In this document: positions 19,369 to 27,912 of the stretch, piece after piece
How the letters are laid out: each line of letters begins with the position of its first letter
How positions within the stretch are numbered: position 1 is the first letter of the stretch
Origin: Paracoccus shanxieyensis
Lineage (GTDB): Bacteria; Pseudomonadota; Alphaproteobacteria; Rhodobacterales; Rhodobacteraceae
DNA: 64,000 nucleotides
Assembly (NCBI RefSeq): GCF_009711265.1
Contig: NZ_WMII01000005.1
Location: 174,426-238,425, forward strand
Direction of reading: 5' to 3'
The notes under the pieces: generated by a model
The model's database searches: none
Told to the model about the DNA's origin: nothing
What the model saw: the letters and a program-made list of their open reading frames with translations, nothing else
Translations under genes and position numbers: made by a program

Positions 19369-19849
19369 TGCGGCCTCCGGCCATCAGCACGGCGGCGCGG
19401 GCGACCGAGGCCACGATTTCCTGATGCGTGCCGCAGCGGCACAGATTGTCGCGCAGTGCCTGCCGGATGTCGGTCTCGGTGGGGTCGGGGTTCTGCGCCA
19501 GAAAGGCCACCGCCGTCATCACCATGCCGTTCAGGCAATAGCCGCATTGCGCGCCCTGTGCATCGACAAAGCCCTGTTGCACCGGATGCAGCCGCCCACT
19601 GACCGGATCGGCCAGACCTTCCAGCGTCGTCACCGACCGGCCCGCGATCCGCGCGGCGCGCAGCACGCAGGCCCGCGCAGGCGCGCCATCGACCAGCACC
19701 GTGCAGGCCCCGCATTGCGCCATGCCGCAGCCGTATTTCGGCCCGTTCAACTTGAATTCATCGCGCAGCAGATCCAGAAGCAGGCTGTGCGCCCCGACCG
19801 AGGCCCGGCAGCTTTGGCCATTCAGGTTGAATTCCAGATCAGGTCTCAC
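19361..19849 (-). CDS. nicA: Nicotinate hydroxylase small iron-sulfur subunit
   Basis: 162 residues, the usual length for the [2Fe-2S] subunit of molybdenum hydroxylases. The plant-type cluster ligands are Cys41, Cys46, Cys49 and Cys61 (CGMAQCGAC region). The second cluster is Cys102, Cys105, Cys137 and Cys139 (QCGYC and LCRCG). It transfers electrons from the molybdenum site to the cytochrome domains of NicB. First gene of a nicAB pair, divergent from nicR; the 190-nt intergenic region carries AT-rich inverted repeats that probably bind a regulator. Confidence 0.95.
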   Translation of the reverse strand: MRPDLEFNLNGQSCRASVGAHSLLLDLLRDEFKLNGPKYGCGMAQCGACTVLVDGAPARACVLRAARIAGRSVTTLEGLADPVSGRLHPVQQGFVDAQGAQCGYCLNGMVMTAVAFLAQNPDPTETDIRQALRDNLCRCGTHQEIVASVARAAVLMAGGRND

Positions 19850-19886
19850 GGTGTTCTCTTGGCTTGCAGGCTGAAACCGGATGCTA

Positions 19887-19916
19887 ATTCAAAATTGAAT
19901 GTATACAAATAAAAAT
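19887..19916. promoter_or_regulatory. AT-rich dyads in the nicA-nicR intergenic region
   Basis: ATTCAAAATTGAAT (19887-19900) is a dyad with 6-bp arms plus spacer and is followed by the palindrome TGTATACA (19900-19907). The stretch TATACAAATAAAAAT (19902-19916) matches 11 of 15 positions of the motif found upstream of nicC and nicE. Likely operator region for nicAB and/or nicR. Confidence 0.55.
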
Positions 19917-20039
19917 TGCCCAGATGATGCCTATCTTTTCATCCTGCACATTTTTTCCGCGCCAAATACACGCAAAGAGACTTGCGCAGGACAGTCGCCG
20001 GGCGGCATTAGGTCATGGCATGACGCAAATGGACGTTGA

Positions 20040-20471
20040 ATGACGGAAGCATCTTTTCTTGCATATAAGCTGGACGATCAGGTGGGGTTCCTGCTGCGCA
20101 AAGCCTATCAGCGGCATATGGCCATCTGCGCCGAACGCATCGGCGGGCGGCTGACGGCGGTGCAGTTCTCGATTCTGCACCGGCTTGCGGCCGAACCGAC
20201 GCCCGTGTCGCAGAACGCGCTGGGACGGATGGTCGCCATGGATGCGGCGACGACCAAGGGCGTGGTGCTGCGGCTGAAGGAACGCGGGCTGATCGTCAGC
20301 CGCGTGGACAAGGATGACAAGCGCCGCCACATGTTGTCGACCACCGAAGAGGGCCGGGCGCTGCTGGCCGAGGTCACGCCGATCATGGCCGAAATCACCC
20401 AGCAGACGCTTGCGCCGCTGGAACCCTATGAGCGCGCGACGTTGACCGCCTTGTTGCAGAAAATCTGCTGA
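20040..20471 (+). CDS. nicR: MarR-family regulator, NicR-like
   Basis: 143 residues, the standard MarR length. Winged helix DNA-binding domain with the sequence NALGRMVAMDAATTKGVVLRL as the helix-turn-helix and VDKDDKRRHMLSTTEEGR as the wing. It stands divergent from nicAB and next to the other nic operon. In Pseudomonas putida NicR is a MarR-type repressor of the lower nic genes, relieved by 6-hydroxynicotinate. The same role is inferred here from family and position. A hairpin with a T-run follows directly. Confidence 0.87.
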   Translation: MTEASFLAYKLDDQVGFLLRKAYQRHMAICAERIGGRLTAVQFSILHRLAAEPTPVSQNALGRMVAMDAATTKGVVLRLKERGLIVSRVDKDDKRRHMLSTTEEGRALLAEVTPIMAEITQQTLAPLEPYERATLTALLQKIC

Positions 20472-20494
20472 TCGTTTGCAGACAAGCGATTTTC
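20471..20494 (+). terminator. Terminator after nicR
   Basis: Stem ATCGTTTG / CAAGCGAT (one G-T pair) with loop CAGA, followed by TTTTC. It starts at the last base of the stop codon. Confidence 0.7.
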
Positions 20495-20510
20495 GGCATC
20501 CGAACCCGGC

Positions 20511-21116
20511 CTAGACCTGCGGGCGCTTCATGCGGAAGACCTGATCGACCGCGCCGAAATCCGAATAGCCCAGCCGGGTCAGCGGGCGGTATCGCGTCAC
20601 GTCGAACCGCCCATCCTGCAGGCAGTCGTCACGCAGATGCACCGCCTCGACCCGGGCAATGACCAGCCGGTTCGCCGCGCCGTCCAGCGGGACGATCTGC
20701 GTCAGGCGGCATTCCAGCGCGGCGGGGGCCTGCGCCAGACGGGGGCAGTCGATCACCTGACATTCCGCCGTGGCCAGCCCCAGCAACGCCGCCTCATCGA
20801 CATCGGCGCCGTAATTGGCCGAGCTTTGGTTCAGCGCCTCGCGGTCCTCATAGCCCGCGATGTTGATGCAGAAGCTGCCGGTTTCAAGGATATGGGACAG
20901 GGTGTCCTTGCCCTGCATCCGGTCAGGCTTGTCCCCGACAGATGAGACGACGACCTGCGGTGGTGTATAGGCCACGGCGTTGAAGAAGGAATAGGGCGCA
21001 AGGTTCATCCGGCCATCCGCGCCCCGCGTCGTGATCCACGCGATGGGCCGGGGTGAGACGATGGCCGTGAAGGGATCACGCGGAAGCGGCAGCGGGTCGG
21101 CGGTGCGGTAAAACAT
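20511..21116 (-). CDS. Flavin reductase-like domain protein
   Basis: 201 residues with a flavin reductase-like FMN-binding split barrel: FTAIVSPRPIAWITTRGADG at the start and NLAPYSFFNAVAYTPPQVVVSS, which forms the FMN-binding core of this family. It is last in the minus-strand operon nicE-nicD-nicX-nicF-xdhC, and its ATG overlaps the xdhC stop (TGATG). No step of the known maleamate pathway requires it. NicC uses its own FAD, so it may supply reduced flavin to another enzyme or act on a side product. Function in the pathway is unknown. Confidence 0.82.
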   Translation of the reverse strand: MFYRTADPLPLPRDPFTAIVSPRPIAWITTRGADGRMNLAPYSFFNAVAYTPPQVVVSSVGDKPDRMQGKDTLSHILETGSFCINIAGYEDREALNQSSANYGADVDEAALLGLATAECQVIDCPRLAQAPAALECRLTQIVPLDGAANRLVIARVEAVHLRDDCLQDGRFDVTRYRPLTRLGYSDFGAVDQVFRMKRPQV

Positions 21117-22135
21117 CAGGCTCTCGGCAGGGTGGCAGGGGGTAGGCTTGTGGTGGGGTGTGGCAAGGGGGTGGATTGGCTGGAATGGACGTTCAGCACC
21201 TCGGCCAGAACCGAGATTGCCAGCGATTTCGGATCGCGGGATGAGGGGATCAGGCCAATGGGGCCACGGATGCGGGCCAGTTGGTCATCGGGCACGCCCT
21301 GCGCCGACAACCGGGCCAGCCGCGCGGCCTGCGTGGCGCGGCTGCCTTGCGCGCCGATGTAAAAGGCGGGCGTCGCCAGCGCGCTGCGGATGATTTCCGG
21401 CTCATAATCATGGTCGTGATACATCAGCACCACCGCCGTATCGCGGTCGGCCTGTGCCAGCCGGTAATCTACGGGCCGCGACAGCAGCTGCGCGGCACTG
21501 CCATGACGCTGCGCGGCCTGAACCGCGCGCTGATCGTGGCTGAACAGCGTGTGCGCATAGCCCATCCCGTTGACAAGGCGGGCGAACACCGTGGCCTCGG
21601 CCCCGGTGCCGAAGATCGCGAAGCTGATCTCGGGGCGGAAGCCAAGCACGATCTGCGTCTGACCAAAGGCCGAGGGCTGCCAGTCGGACAGGGCCAGATC
21701 GCCATGTCTGTGGATGCGCAGCGCCACGGGCTGACGCGCCTCGCGCGCGGTCTGAAGCGCGCGCAGCGTCTGGCGGTCGCGGGATCTGAACAGCAGCACC
21801 TCGATCGCGCCGCCGCAGGGCAGCCGCAGATCCATATAGGGCGAGCCCGCGCCGTAACGCAGATGCAGGGACTGGCCATCGGCGCGCACCTGTGCGGCGC
21901 GCAGAACGATATCGCTTTCGATGCAGCCCGAGGTGATGGCCCCGGCGTAACGGCCCTGCGGGTCGATGACCATGGTTGCGCCGGGATTGCGATAGGCGGG
22001 ACCGTGCGTAGCGACCAGAACCGCAAAGACCAGATCGCCGTCACAGGCAAGGGCGGCGCGCCACGGGTCCAGCGTCGCCGGATCGCCGTCGAACCCGTCC
22101 TGCCGGACCGGGCGCGTCAGGCCCTTGCCGGTCAC
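21116..22135 (-). CDS. XdhC/CoxI-family molybdenum hydroxylase maturation protein
   Basis: About 339 residues. An N-terminal XdhC_CoxI domain (LDPWRAALACDGDLVFAVLV; ITSGCIESDIV) and a C-terminal XdhC Rossmann domain (FAIFGTGAEATVFARL; IRGPIGLIPSSRDPKSLAISVLAEVL) are present. Such proteins insert the sulfurated molybdenum cofactor into hydroxylases, so NicB is the obvious client. The start is uncertain: GTG 22135 lies just after the nicF stop, but the frame is open to 22201 inside nicF and neither start has a good ribosome site. The last about 20 residues are Pro/Thr-rich. Confidence 0.85.
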   Translation of the reverse strand: MTGKGLTRPVRQDGFDGDPATLDPWRAALACDGDLVFAVLVATHGPAYRNPGATMVIDPQGRYAGAITSGCIESDIVLRAAQVRADGQSLHLRYGAGSPYMDLRLPCGGAIEVLLFRSRDRQTLRALQTAREARQPVALRIHRHGDLALSDWQPSAFGQTQIVLGFRPEISFAIFGTGAEATVFARLVNGMGYAHTLFSHDQRAVQAAQRHGSAAQLLSRPVDYRLAQADRDTAVVLMYHDHDYEPEIIRSALATPAFYIGAQGSRATQAARLARLSAQGVPDDQLARIRGPIGLIPSSRDPKSLAISVLAEVLNVHSSQSTPLPHPTTSLPPATLPRA

Positions 22136-22151
22136 GGCGCGGACCGGGGGA

Positions 22152-22775
22152 TCACGCCAGCCCCTTAAGCCATGCCAGAATATCGGCGGCGTCGGTGACA
22201 TCGGCGTATTTCTGGTTCATGTCATACAGATTGGCGTCATGCGGGGCCTGCGCGCGGTCGGCGCAGCAATCGGCGGGCACCAGCACGTTAAAGCCCGATT
22301 GCACCGCGTCCACCACGGTGGCGCGCACGCAGCCCGAGGTGGTGGCTCCGGTCACGATCAGCGTGTCCACATTCGCCCCCGCCAGCAGCGCGGCCAGCGT
22401 CGAGCCGAAAAACGATGATGCGCCCTTTTTCACCACGATGGCATCTTGCGGCTGGATGCCGGTGGCGGCGTCGATTTCGACCAGCCGCGTGCCCTCGATC
22501 AGCGCGGCCATGCCGGTGGCCTTTTTCAGCCATGGCAGCTTGTCGACCTCGCCGGGGTGATAAGCGATGGTGGAAAAGATCACCGGATGGCCCTTGGCGC
22601 GCGCCAGATCGCAGATCTGCCGGGTCCGCGCCATCTGCGCGCTGGCATCCGAGGCGGTCGGATATTGCAGGTCGGTGAAGCCATAGCTGAAATCGACGAC
22701 CACGACGGCGGGACGCGTGCCGCGCGGCACCGCAGCGCCAAAGCCCGCGGCGGAATAGACCTGTTCTTGCGACAT
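22152..22775 (-). CDS. nicF: Maleamate amidohydrolase
   Basis: 207 residues, isochorismatase-like hydrolase fold. The catalytic triad of the family is visible: Asp28 (VVVDFSYGFTD), Lys117 (VVKKGASSFFGS) and Cys149 (TGATTSGCVRATVVDA). NicF hydrolyses maleamate to maleate and ammonia, the step that frees the pyridine nitrogen. It lies between nicX and the xdhC-like gene in the minus-strand operon, 47 nt after nicX. Family members act on several amides, so the specific call relies on the complete nic context. Confidence 0.93.
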   Translation of the reverse strand: MSQEQVYSAAGFGAAVPRGTRPAVVVVDFSYGFTDLQYPTASDASAQMARTRQICDLARAKGHPVIFSTIAYHPGEVDKLPWLKKATGMAALIEGTRLVEIDAATGIQPQDAIVVKKGASSFFGSTLAALLAGANVDTLIVTGATTSGCVRATVVDAVQSGFNVLVPADCCADRAQAPHDANLYDMNQKYADVTDAADILAWLKGLA

Positions 22776-22822
22776 TCTTGTTATCCTTGGCGAAAGCGGC
22801 CCCCGAAGGGGCCGCGGATGCG

Positions 22823-23854
22823 TCAGTTGCGGCTCATCTGGATGTCCTTGACGACAACATCGCCGTCGATCACGACCGCCTCATCGTCAAGGAACAACGA
22901 ACAGCCGCGCATCGGGATGTCCAGATGGCAGGCGGTGTCGTTCGGTCCGCCCAGCTCATTGTTCGGCCCGGTCGAGAACATGACGTTGCCATAGAAGCTG
23001 CGCGGCTCCATGCCCATGCCGCCCTCGAAGGTGCCGGGCACGAAGTTGTGCCATTTCGCATTCGGGTTCATGCCCCAGCCGACATGGCTCATGCCGAAGC
23101 CGCGCTTGTCGTTGAAGGCGGCCATGTATTCCTTGACGATCTGCGCTTCCAGCCCGCCGCGAATATCGGTGATCCAGCCTTTTTCGATGGTATAGGTGAT
23201 CGGCTCGCGGACCATCAGGTTCTGCGGCAGCAGGATGTCGCCGGGTGCGACGACGATCTGGCCATCCACGCCGTCATCGTCCCCGCCCGTGAACACGAAG
23301 CCCGAGGGCCAGTGATCCCAGCGACCGGGCGTGTCGGTGCAGGCATATTCCGCCACCGTCTCATAGGTGTTCAGCTTGTAGGTCACATCCGTGCCATGCG
23401 GCGAGGTGATGCGCATCACCTTGGCGCGGTCCAGCAGATCGGCGGCGATGGTCACCTTTTCGCGCAGCTCCGGATAAGGCAGCATCCGCGCCAGCAGTTC
23501 CGGCGGCTCGACGGCGGTCAGGATGCGGGTGCCTGCGGCCTGAATGGCGAATTGTTCGGGGCTGAACAGCAGGAAGATGCAGTCGATCAGCATGTCGCAG
23601 GCCTTCAGCGCCTCGACCGCTTCGGGCATGGCGGCAAGGCCGGTGACGCCCACCGACCATTCGGCGCTTGGCAGCGGCGCGGGCAGGCGCATGTGATACA
23701 TCTGCGCGCCCAGACGCTGACCGGCGGCCATGAAGGCGTCGGCATAGTCCAGACGATCATTGCCCTGCGTCAGCACGATCAGACGTTCGCCATTGCGCAC
23801 GCCCGACATCTTCAGTTGGTGAAGACAGATTTCCGTGAAACTCGTATGGTCCAT
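22823..23854 (-). CDS. nicX: 2,5-dihydroxypyridine 5,6-dioxygenase
   Basis: 343 residues, close to known NicX. This non-heme Fe(II) ring-cleaving dioxygenase opens 2,5-dihydroxypyridine to N-formylmaleamate. The family is related to M29 aminopeptidases in fold and not to classical extradiol enzymes. The C-terminal iron-ligand motif HLD (His310, Asp312, in TACHLDIP) is present, and a third, glutamate ligand is expected near GGLEAQIVKEYM. Three bases separate its ATG from the nicD stop, so translation is coupled. Confident from length, the HxD motif and the neighbours nicD, nicE and nicF. Confidence 0.95.
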   Translation of the reverse strand: MDHTSFTEICLHQLKMSGVRNGERLIVLTQGNDRLDYADAFMAAGQRLGAQMYHMRLPAPLPSAEWSVGVTGLAAMPEAVEALKACDMLIDCIFLLFSPEQFAIQAAGTRILTAVEPPELLARMLPYPELREKVTIAADLLDRAKVMRITSPHGTDVTYKLNTYETVAEYACTDTPGRWDHWPSGFVFTGGDDDGVDGQIVVAPGDILLPQNLMVREPITYTIEKGWITDIRGGLEAQIVKEYMAAFNDKRGFGMSHVGWGMNPNAKWHNFVPGTFEGGMGMEPRSFYGNVMFSTGPNNELGGPNDTACHLDIPMRGCSLFLDDEAVVIDGDVVVKDIQMSRN

Positions 23855-23857
23855 TTT

Positions 23858-24637
23858 CTACTTCCCTGTCTTGAAGTCGCTGACCGCGGCAATGAACCCG
23901 TCAAGGTCATCCCACGGAATCATGTGGCCCGCCTTTTCGACGGTGCGGATTTCGATCTTTGGCACCAGACCCTGGATCTCGGCCACGTCCTGCGGCTGGA
24001 TCACCTGCGCGCCACCAGCGACGACCAGCCGCATGGGCAGGCTGATTTCGGGCAGGTCGGCGTGGATGTCATCGACATGGAAGCCGTCGAAGGCGGTCTT
24101 GATCGCGCCCCAGTGGCAGGTGTGCAGCCATTCGGCCCGCAGTGCGACCTGTTCGTCGGTCCAGGTCGGGCAGAACTTGCGCATCTCCTCGGCCGAGCAG
24201 CCCTTTTGCGCCATGCGGATGGAATCGCCATACCACGGCCATTGCGCCGGATAGCCGCGACGCCCCGGACCCGAGACCGGCGGATCCACCAGGATCAGGC
24301 CGGAAAACGGCGCGGGCGATTTCCGCGCGGCACGGATGGCAATGCGCGCGCCCATCGAATGGCCCAGCACGATCGGGCTGTCCATCCCGCCAGCCAGCGC
24401 GATGGCGTCATCCGCCATGGCGTCCAGCGAGTAATCCAGATCGCCCGCTTCCGACAGGCCGCGCCCGCGCACGTCCAGCACATGCACGTCGAAACTGGCG
24501 GTCAGACGCTCGGCGACAAAGCCCCATGTGATCGCGGGCGAGGTGATGCCGGGTATCAGCAGCAGTTCCGGGCCGTTGCCCTTGTAATGCAGCAGATGCT
24601 GGCGGATGCCGTTGGCGTGAACGTTATAGCCGCGCAT
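23858..24637 (-). CDS. nicD: N-formylmaleamate deformylase
   Basis: 259 residues, alpha/beta hydrolase. The nucleophile elbow GHSMGAR has Ser94, the acid is probably the Asp in LILVDPPVSG or nearby, and the histidine is in KAGHMIPWDDL near the C-terminus. NicD removes formate from N-formylmaleamate to give maleamate. ATG 24637 overlaps the nicE stop as TGATG, which decides the start; the frame is open further upstream but only inside nicE. Confidence 0.94.
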   Translation of the reverse strand: MRGYNVHANGIRQHLLHYKGNGPELLLIPGITSPAITWGFVAERLTASFDVHVLDVRGRGLSEAGDLDYSLDAMADDAIALAGGMDSPIVLGHSMGARIAIRAARKSPAPFSGLILVDPPVSGPGRRGYPAQWPWYGDSIRMAQKGCSAEEMRKFCPTWTDEQVALRAEWLHTCHWGAIKTAFDGFHVDDIHADLPEISLPMRLVVAGGAQVIQPQDVAEIQGLVPKIEIRTVEKAGHMIPWDDLDGFIAAVSDFKTGK

Positions 24638-25386
24638 CAGTAAGCCCCCGACAGCAAGGCACCGCCACCCGGAACGCGGGTCGGCAGGTCCAGCGATTTC
24701 AGCATCGACCATGTGGTCGCGACGGCGGCGCTGAGCACCGGCTTGCCCGATTGCGCCTCGACGACCGAGATCGCGGGCAGCGAGGGCATCTGCACACAGG
24801 CCGACAGCACGATCACATCGGCATCCGCCGTGTCCATGCCCGCGACGATGCCCGGCAGGTTCATCGGATCATGCGCGGCAACCGCCAGATTGTCCTGAAT
24901 TTCCAGCGCGCGGTAATCCACGACCTCGAAACCTTCGGCGCGGATGTACTCGACCACCATTTCGGTCAGCGGCTTCATATAGGGCGTGACCACCGCGACC
25001 TTTTTCGCGCCAAGCGCTTTCAGCCCGTCGATCAGCGCCCCGGCCGAATTCACCACGGCCCCGTCGCTGTCATTGCTGCGCACCACCTTGGTCAGCCGCT
25101 CTTGCGAGGCGCGGTGATAGCCCAGACCCATCGACATGATCGCGACAAGGCAGGCATAGCCCATGACGCTGACCTTGGCATCCGACAGTTCCAGCGCGCA
25201 GCGGTCGCTGTCGGCATCCATCTTGGACAGCTCGTCCTTGGTCACATGCTTCATGCGCATCCGCGAGGAATGGAAGGTGAAGCGTTCCGGGGCGACCATC
25301 TCGCGCGCTTTCAGCAGCGCGGGGATTTCGGTTTCCATGGTGACGTTCGAGCTGGGGACGATCTGCCCGATGCGGATGGGGGTCAT
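24637..25386 (-). CDS. nicE: Maleate isomerase (maleate cis-trans isomerase)
   Basis: 249 residues, Asp/Glu racemase superfamily. The two active-site cysteines of maleate isomerase are Cys79 (GYACLVAIMS) and Cys197 (LSACVQMPS), and the early PSSNVTMETE motif is typical. It converts maleate to fumarate, which enters the TCA cycle and ends the nicotinate pathway. Start ATG 25386 is preceded by AGAGAGCTCCCC, a weak ribosome site; the frame upstream reads through the regulatory region. First gene of the operon nicE-D-X-F-xdhC-flavin reductase. Confidence 0.95.
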   Translation of the reverse strand: MTPIRIGQIVPSSNVTMETEIPALLKAREMVAPERFTFHSSRMRMKHVTKDELSKMDADSDRCALELSDAKVSVMGYACLVAIMSMGLGYHRASQERLTKVVRSNDSDGAVVNSAGALIDGLKALGAKKVAVVTPYMKPLTEMVVEYIRAEGFEVVDYRALEIQDNLAVAAHDPMNLPGIVAGMDTADADVIVLSACVQMPSLPAISVVEAQSGKPVLSAAVATTWSMLKSLDLPTRVPGGGALLSGAY

Positions 25387-25424
25387 GGGGAGCTCTCTTT
25401 GGCTTGGTTGCCTGCGACGGTAAT

Positions 25425-25439
25425 TATACGAATGAATAA
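25425..25439. promoter_or_regulatory. Shared 15-bp nic motif upstream of nicE
   Basis: TATACGAATGAATAA (plus strand) is the exact reverse complement of the motif at 15833-15847. It lies 39 nt upstream of nicE in an AT-rich 70-nt gap after the TetR gene, where a promoter of the nicE operon would be expected. Confidence 0.6.
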
Positions 25440-25456
25440 TTACAACGAAAATTTTT

Positions 25457-26110
25457 TCAGGCGCGAAGACCTGCTGAAAGAAAGCGCACAAGCTGGTCCA
25501 TCATCTCGGTCTTGCCCATATCGACGACATGTCCGTCGGTCAGATCGCCCAGCCGCCCCAGATCGTTCAGCATGAACATGTAGGCGCCGACCAGAAAGGA
25601 CATGCGGATGCTGATCGTGTCGCGGTCCAGATGCGGCAGCGCGCCGGTCAGCGCCTGCACATAGCGCTTGACCGATTCGTCATAGACCTCGCGCCGCCGC
25701 CGCAGGGCATGTTCTTCGGGCTCGGCATGAAGGCGGGCTTGCAGCCGCACGAAGGCCGCGCCGCCGGGGCCGCTGTATTTCATGTCCCATTGCGGCTTCA
25801 GATAGGCATGGATGATGTCCTCGACCGAGGGGCTGGCGCTGTCGGCCAGCAGCCGGTCCAGCAGCAGATGGCGCTGCCCGGACAGCGCGCTGCCGCGACG
25901 CCGGAACACCTCGTCGAAAAGCTGTTCCTTGGTGCCGAAGTAATAGCGGATCATCGCCTGATTGACCTGCGCCGCCCCGGCAATGTCGCGCAGGGTCGCG
26001 CCCTTGAAGCCGTGTTCGGCAAAGGAATGTTCCGCCGTGTCCAGAATGACATCGCGAAGATCGGCGCTTTCGCGGGGACGGCCGGGACCGCGGCGCGGCT
26101 GTTCGGTCAT
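25457..26110 (-). CDS. TetR-family regulator, NicS-like by context
   Basis: 217 residues from ATG 26110. The N-terminal TetR DNA-binding domain (about 15-65) is clear: ILDTAEHSFAEHGFKGATLRDIAGAAQVNQAMIRYYF in family position, with GATLRDIA and YYFGTKEQLF as hallmarks. The C-terminal ligand domain resembles TetR_C_33-like regulators. It sits upstream of nicE on the same strand. P. putida uses a TetR-type regulator, NicS, together with NicR; this gene is the natural counterpart, but that is inference from position. Confidence 0.85.
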   Translation of the reverse strand: MTEQPRRGPGRPRESADLRDVILDTAEHSFAEHGFKGATLRDIAGAAQVNQAMIRYYFGTKEQLFDEVFRRRGSALSGQRHLLLDRLLADSASPSVEDIIHAYLKPQWDMKYSGPGGAAFVRLQARLHAEPEEHALRRRREVYDESVKRYVQALTGALPHLDRDTISIRMSFLVGAYMFMLNDLGRLGDLTDGHVVDMGKTEMMDQLVRFLSAGLRA

Positions 26111-26188
26111 GGGCGATCCTTGTGATTGTGATCGCAACCATGTGGCATGACCGCAAGGTGAACTCAAGCAGGTGGCCCGGCCCGGATG

Positions 26189-27073
26189 TCACCAGCGGGC
26201 GTGGCGGCTTTCGGGCTGCGGGGCCAGTTGCGCATCGCAGCCGCAGGGGCAGACAGGCGTCATCGCCGCTAGCACCGCCAGCGCCAGTGTCGAGCTCAGC
26301 ATCTGCAGGCCCGACAGCACATCCTGTTGCAGCAGCGCGCCGGTGCTGCGGTCCATGTAATCGTTCATCCCCGCCGTGACATAGGCCAGAGGCACGAAGC
26401 AGGCGCCGATTTCGCGGGCCAGCGTCGCCTCGATCGCCAGCGAATGGTTCAGCACATCGGCGCCCAGCGTGCGAAAGGCCATCGCCTCGGCCGGGGTGGT
26501 CAGGCGCGGGCCATAGGAATGCCCGGCCACCAGCCCCTGTTCGATGCCATGCACCCGCCGTCCCTGTGGCCAGACTGCCTCGGCCAAGGCTGCCAGCGTC
26601 CGGGCGCCGTCCGCGCAGATGATCCGCTTGCCGCTGGCGTCAAAACGCTGGCGTCCGGGCAGCAGCGAATAGGGGGTCTGGGTCAGTTCGATCACATCGG
26701 CCGGAATGGCCAGATCACCCGGCTGGATGGCCCGATTTACCGCGCCTAGCGTCGAACATGCCAGAATGCGCCGGACGCCCGCCTGTTGCAGCACCCAATA
26801 GGCGCGGCGGTGGCATTCGTGGTCGATATGGTCGCGCGGATTGCCATGCGAATACATGCACAGCGCCTGCCGGGTCTGCCCGTCCACGGTGATCGCGCCA
26901 TCCATCCGGAACAGTTTCCAGTTGTCGCTGGGGCCCCATGGCGTCTGGAAGCTGAGATCGCGGGCGATCAGGTCGATGCCGTCCATCGCCACGTCCTCGG
27001 GGATGGCGATGCCCCAATTGGCAGAGCCGGTGATCAGGGCAAGATCGACCTGCGGGATCGGGGTGGATGTCAT
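26189..27073 (-). CDS. MTAP/purine nucleoside phosphorylase-like protein
   Basis: About 294 residues. It resembles the methylthioadenosine/purine nucleoside phosphorylase family: YSHGNPRDHIDHECHRRAYW in the position of the phosphate/His-Glu region, ACSTLGAVNRAIQPGDLAIP, and YGPRLTTPAEAMAFRTLGAD matching the GPRFST...E..MFR.WGAD signature. The substrate-pocket stretch after this (VLNHSLAIEATLA) departs from the usual V-G-M-T-x-x-PE, so the substrate may differ. ATG 27073 has GGAG 8 nt upstream; ATG 27124 overlaps the permease stop by ATGA and would add 17 residues. It is last in an operon with an ABC importer, which suggests it acts on what is imported. Confidence 0.78.
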   Translation of the reverse strand: MTSTPIPQVDLALITGSANWGIAIPEDVAMDGIDLIARDLSFQTPWGPSDNWKLFRMDGAITVDGQTRQALCMYSHGNPRDHIDHECHRRAYWVLQQAGVRRILACSTLGAVNRAIQPGDLAIPADVIELTQTPYSLLPGRQRFDASGKRIICADGARTLAALAEAVWPQGRRVHGIEQGLVAGHSYGPRLTTPAEAMAFRTLGADVLNHSLAIEATLAREIGACFVPLAYVTAGMNDYMDRSTGALLQQDVLSGLQMLSSTLALAVLAAMTPVCPCGCDAQLAPQPESRHARW

Positions 27074-27120
27074 CGTGGGGTCTCCGGCGGTCGAAATGGG
27101 GTCGGATATCGGCGCGGCGG

Positions 27121-27912
27121 TCATTTCTGCCGCGCGTTCATGAACAGCACCAGCCCGACGATCAGCATGGTCCACAGCGTCGAAATGGCGGCGATGGTCG
27201 GGTCGATCTGGTCGCGCAGGGACAGAAACATCAACTTGGGCAGCGTGCTGTTTGCGCCGCTGGACACGAAAATCGAAATCACCGCCTCATCCAATGAGGT
27301 CAGAAAGGCCATCAGCGCCGCCGTCAGCAGCGAAAAGCGCAGTTGCGGCAGCACGATCCCGCCCAGAACCCGCGCCCAGCCCGCGCCAAGACTGCGCGCC
27401 GCCATGGCCTGTCCCCAGTCGAAGCGGTTGACCGCCGGAGCCAGCACGATGGACACGACCGGAATGGCCAGCACCGCATGTCCGACCAGAACCCCGGTCA
27501 GCGTGCCGATCAGCTTGGCCTTGGCCAGCACGAAGAACAGCCCGATGGCCAGCAGGATCCCCGGCACGACCGACGGCATCAGCACATAGCCATAGATCGC
27601 CCGCGACCACGACCCGCCCAGCCGGTTCATGCCGACGCAGCACAGAAATCCCAGCGGCACGGCGACAAGTGCCGTCAGCAGCCCCAGCCCCAGACTGGTG
27701 CGCAAGGCCGCCATCCACGCGCCCGAGCCGAAGAAATTCTCATACCAGCGCAGCGACAGGCTGCGCGGCGGAAATTCCAGCAGGTCCGAGCCGGAAAACG
27801 ACAGCGGCACCACGACCAGCGTCGGCAGCACCAGAAAGGCCAGCACCAGCGCGGCCAGCACCCACAGAAGAACCCGTCCGATCCGGGCGTCGGGATAGGC
27901 GTCAAGCATCAT
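27121..27912 (-). CDS. ABC transporter permease, PotC-type
   Basis: 263 residues, six predicted helices. The BPD_transp_1 domain carries an EAA-type loop near residue 185 (MAARSLGAGWARVLGGIVLPQ in family position; core SLGAGWARV). It forms the membrane channel with the neighbouring permease. Start ATG 27912 is fixed by the TGATG overlap with the previous gene. The family imports polyamines, thiamine, 2-aminoethylphosphonate and other small organic cations; the substrate here is unknown. Confidence 0.9.
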   Translation of the reverse strand: MMLDAYPDARIGRVLLWVLAALVLAFLVLPTLVVVPLSFSGSDLLEFPPRSLSLRWYENFFGSGAWMAALRTSLGLGLLTALVAVPLGFLCCVGMNRLGGSWSRAIYGYVLMPSVVPGILLAIGLFFVLAKAKLIGTLTGVLVGHAVLAIPVVSIVLAPAVNRFDWGQAMAARSLGAGWARVLGGIVLPQLRFSLLTAALMAFLTSLDEAVISIFVSSGANSTLPKLMFLSLRDQIDPTIAAISTLWTMLIVGLVLFMNARQK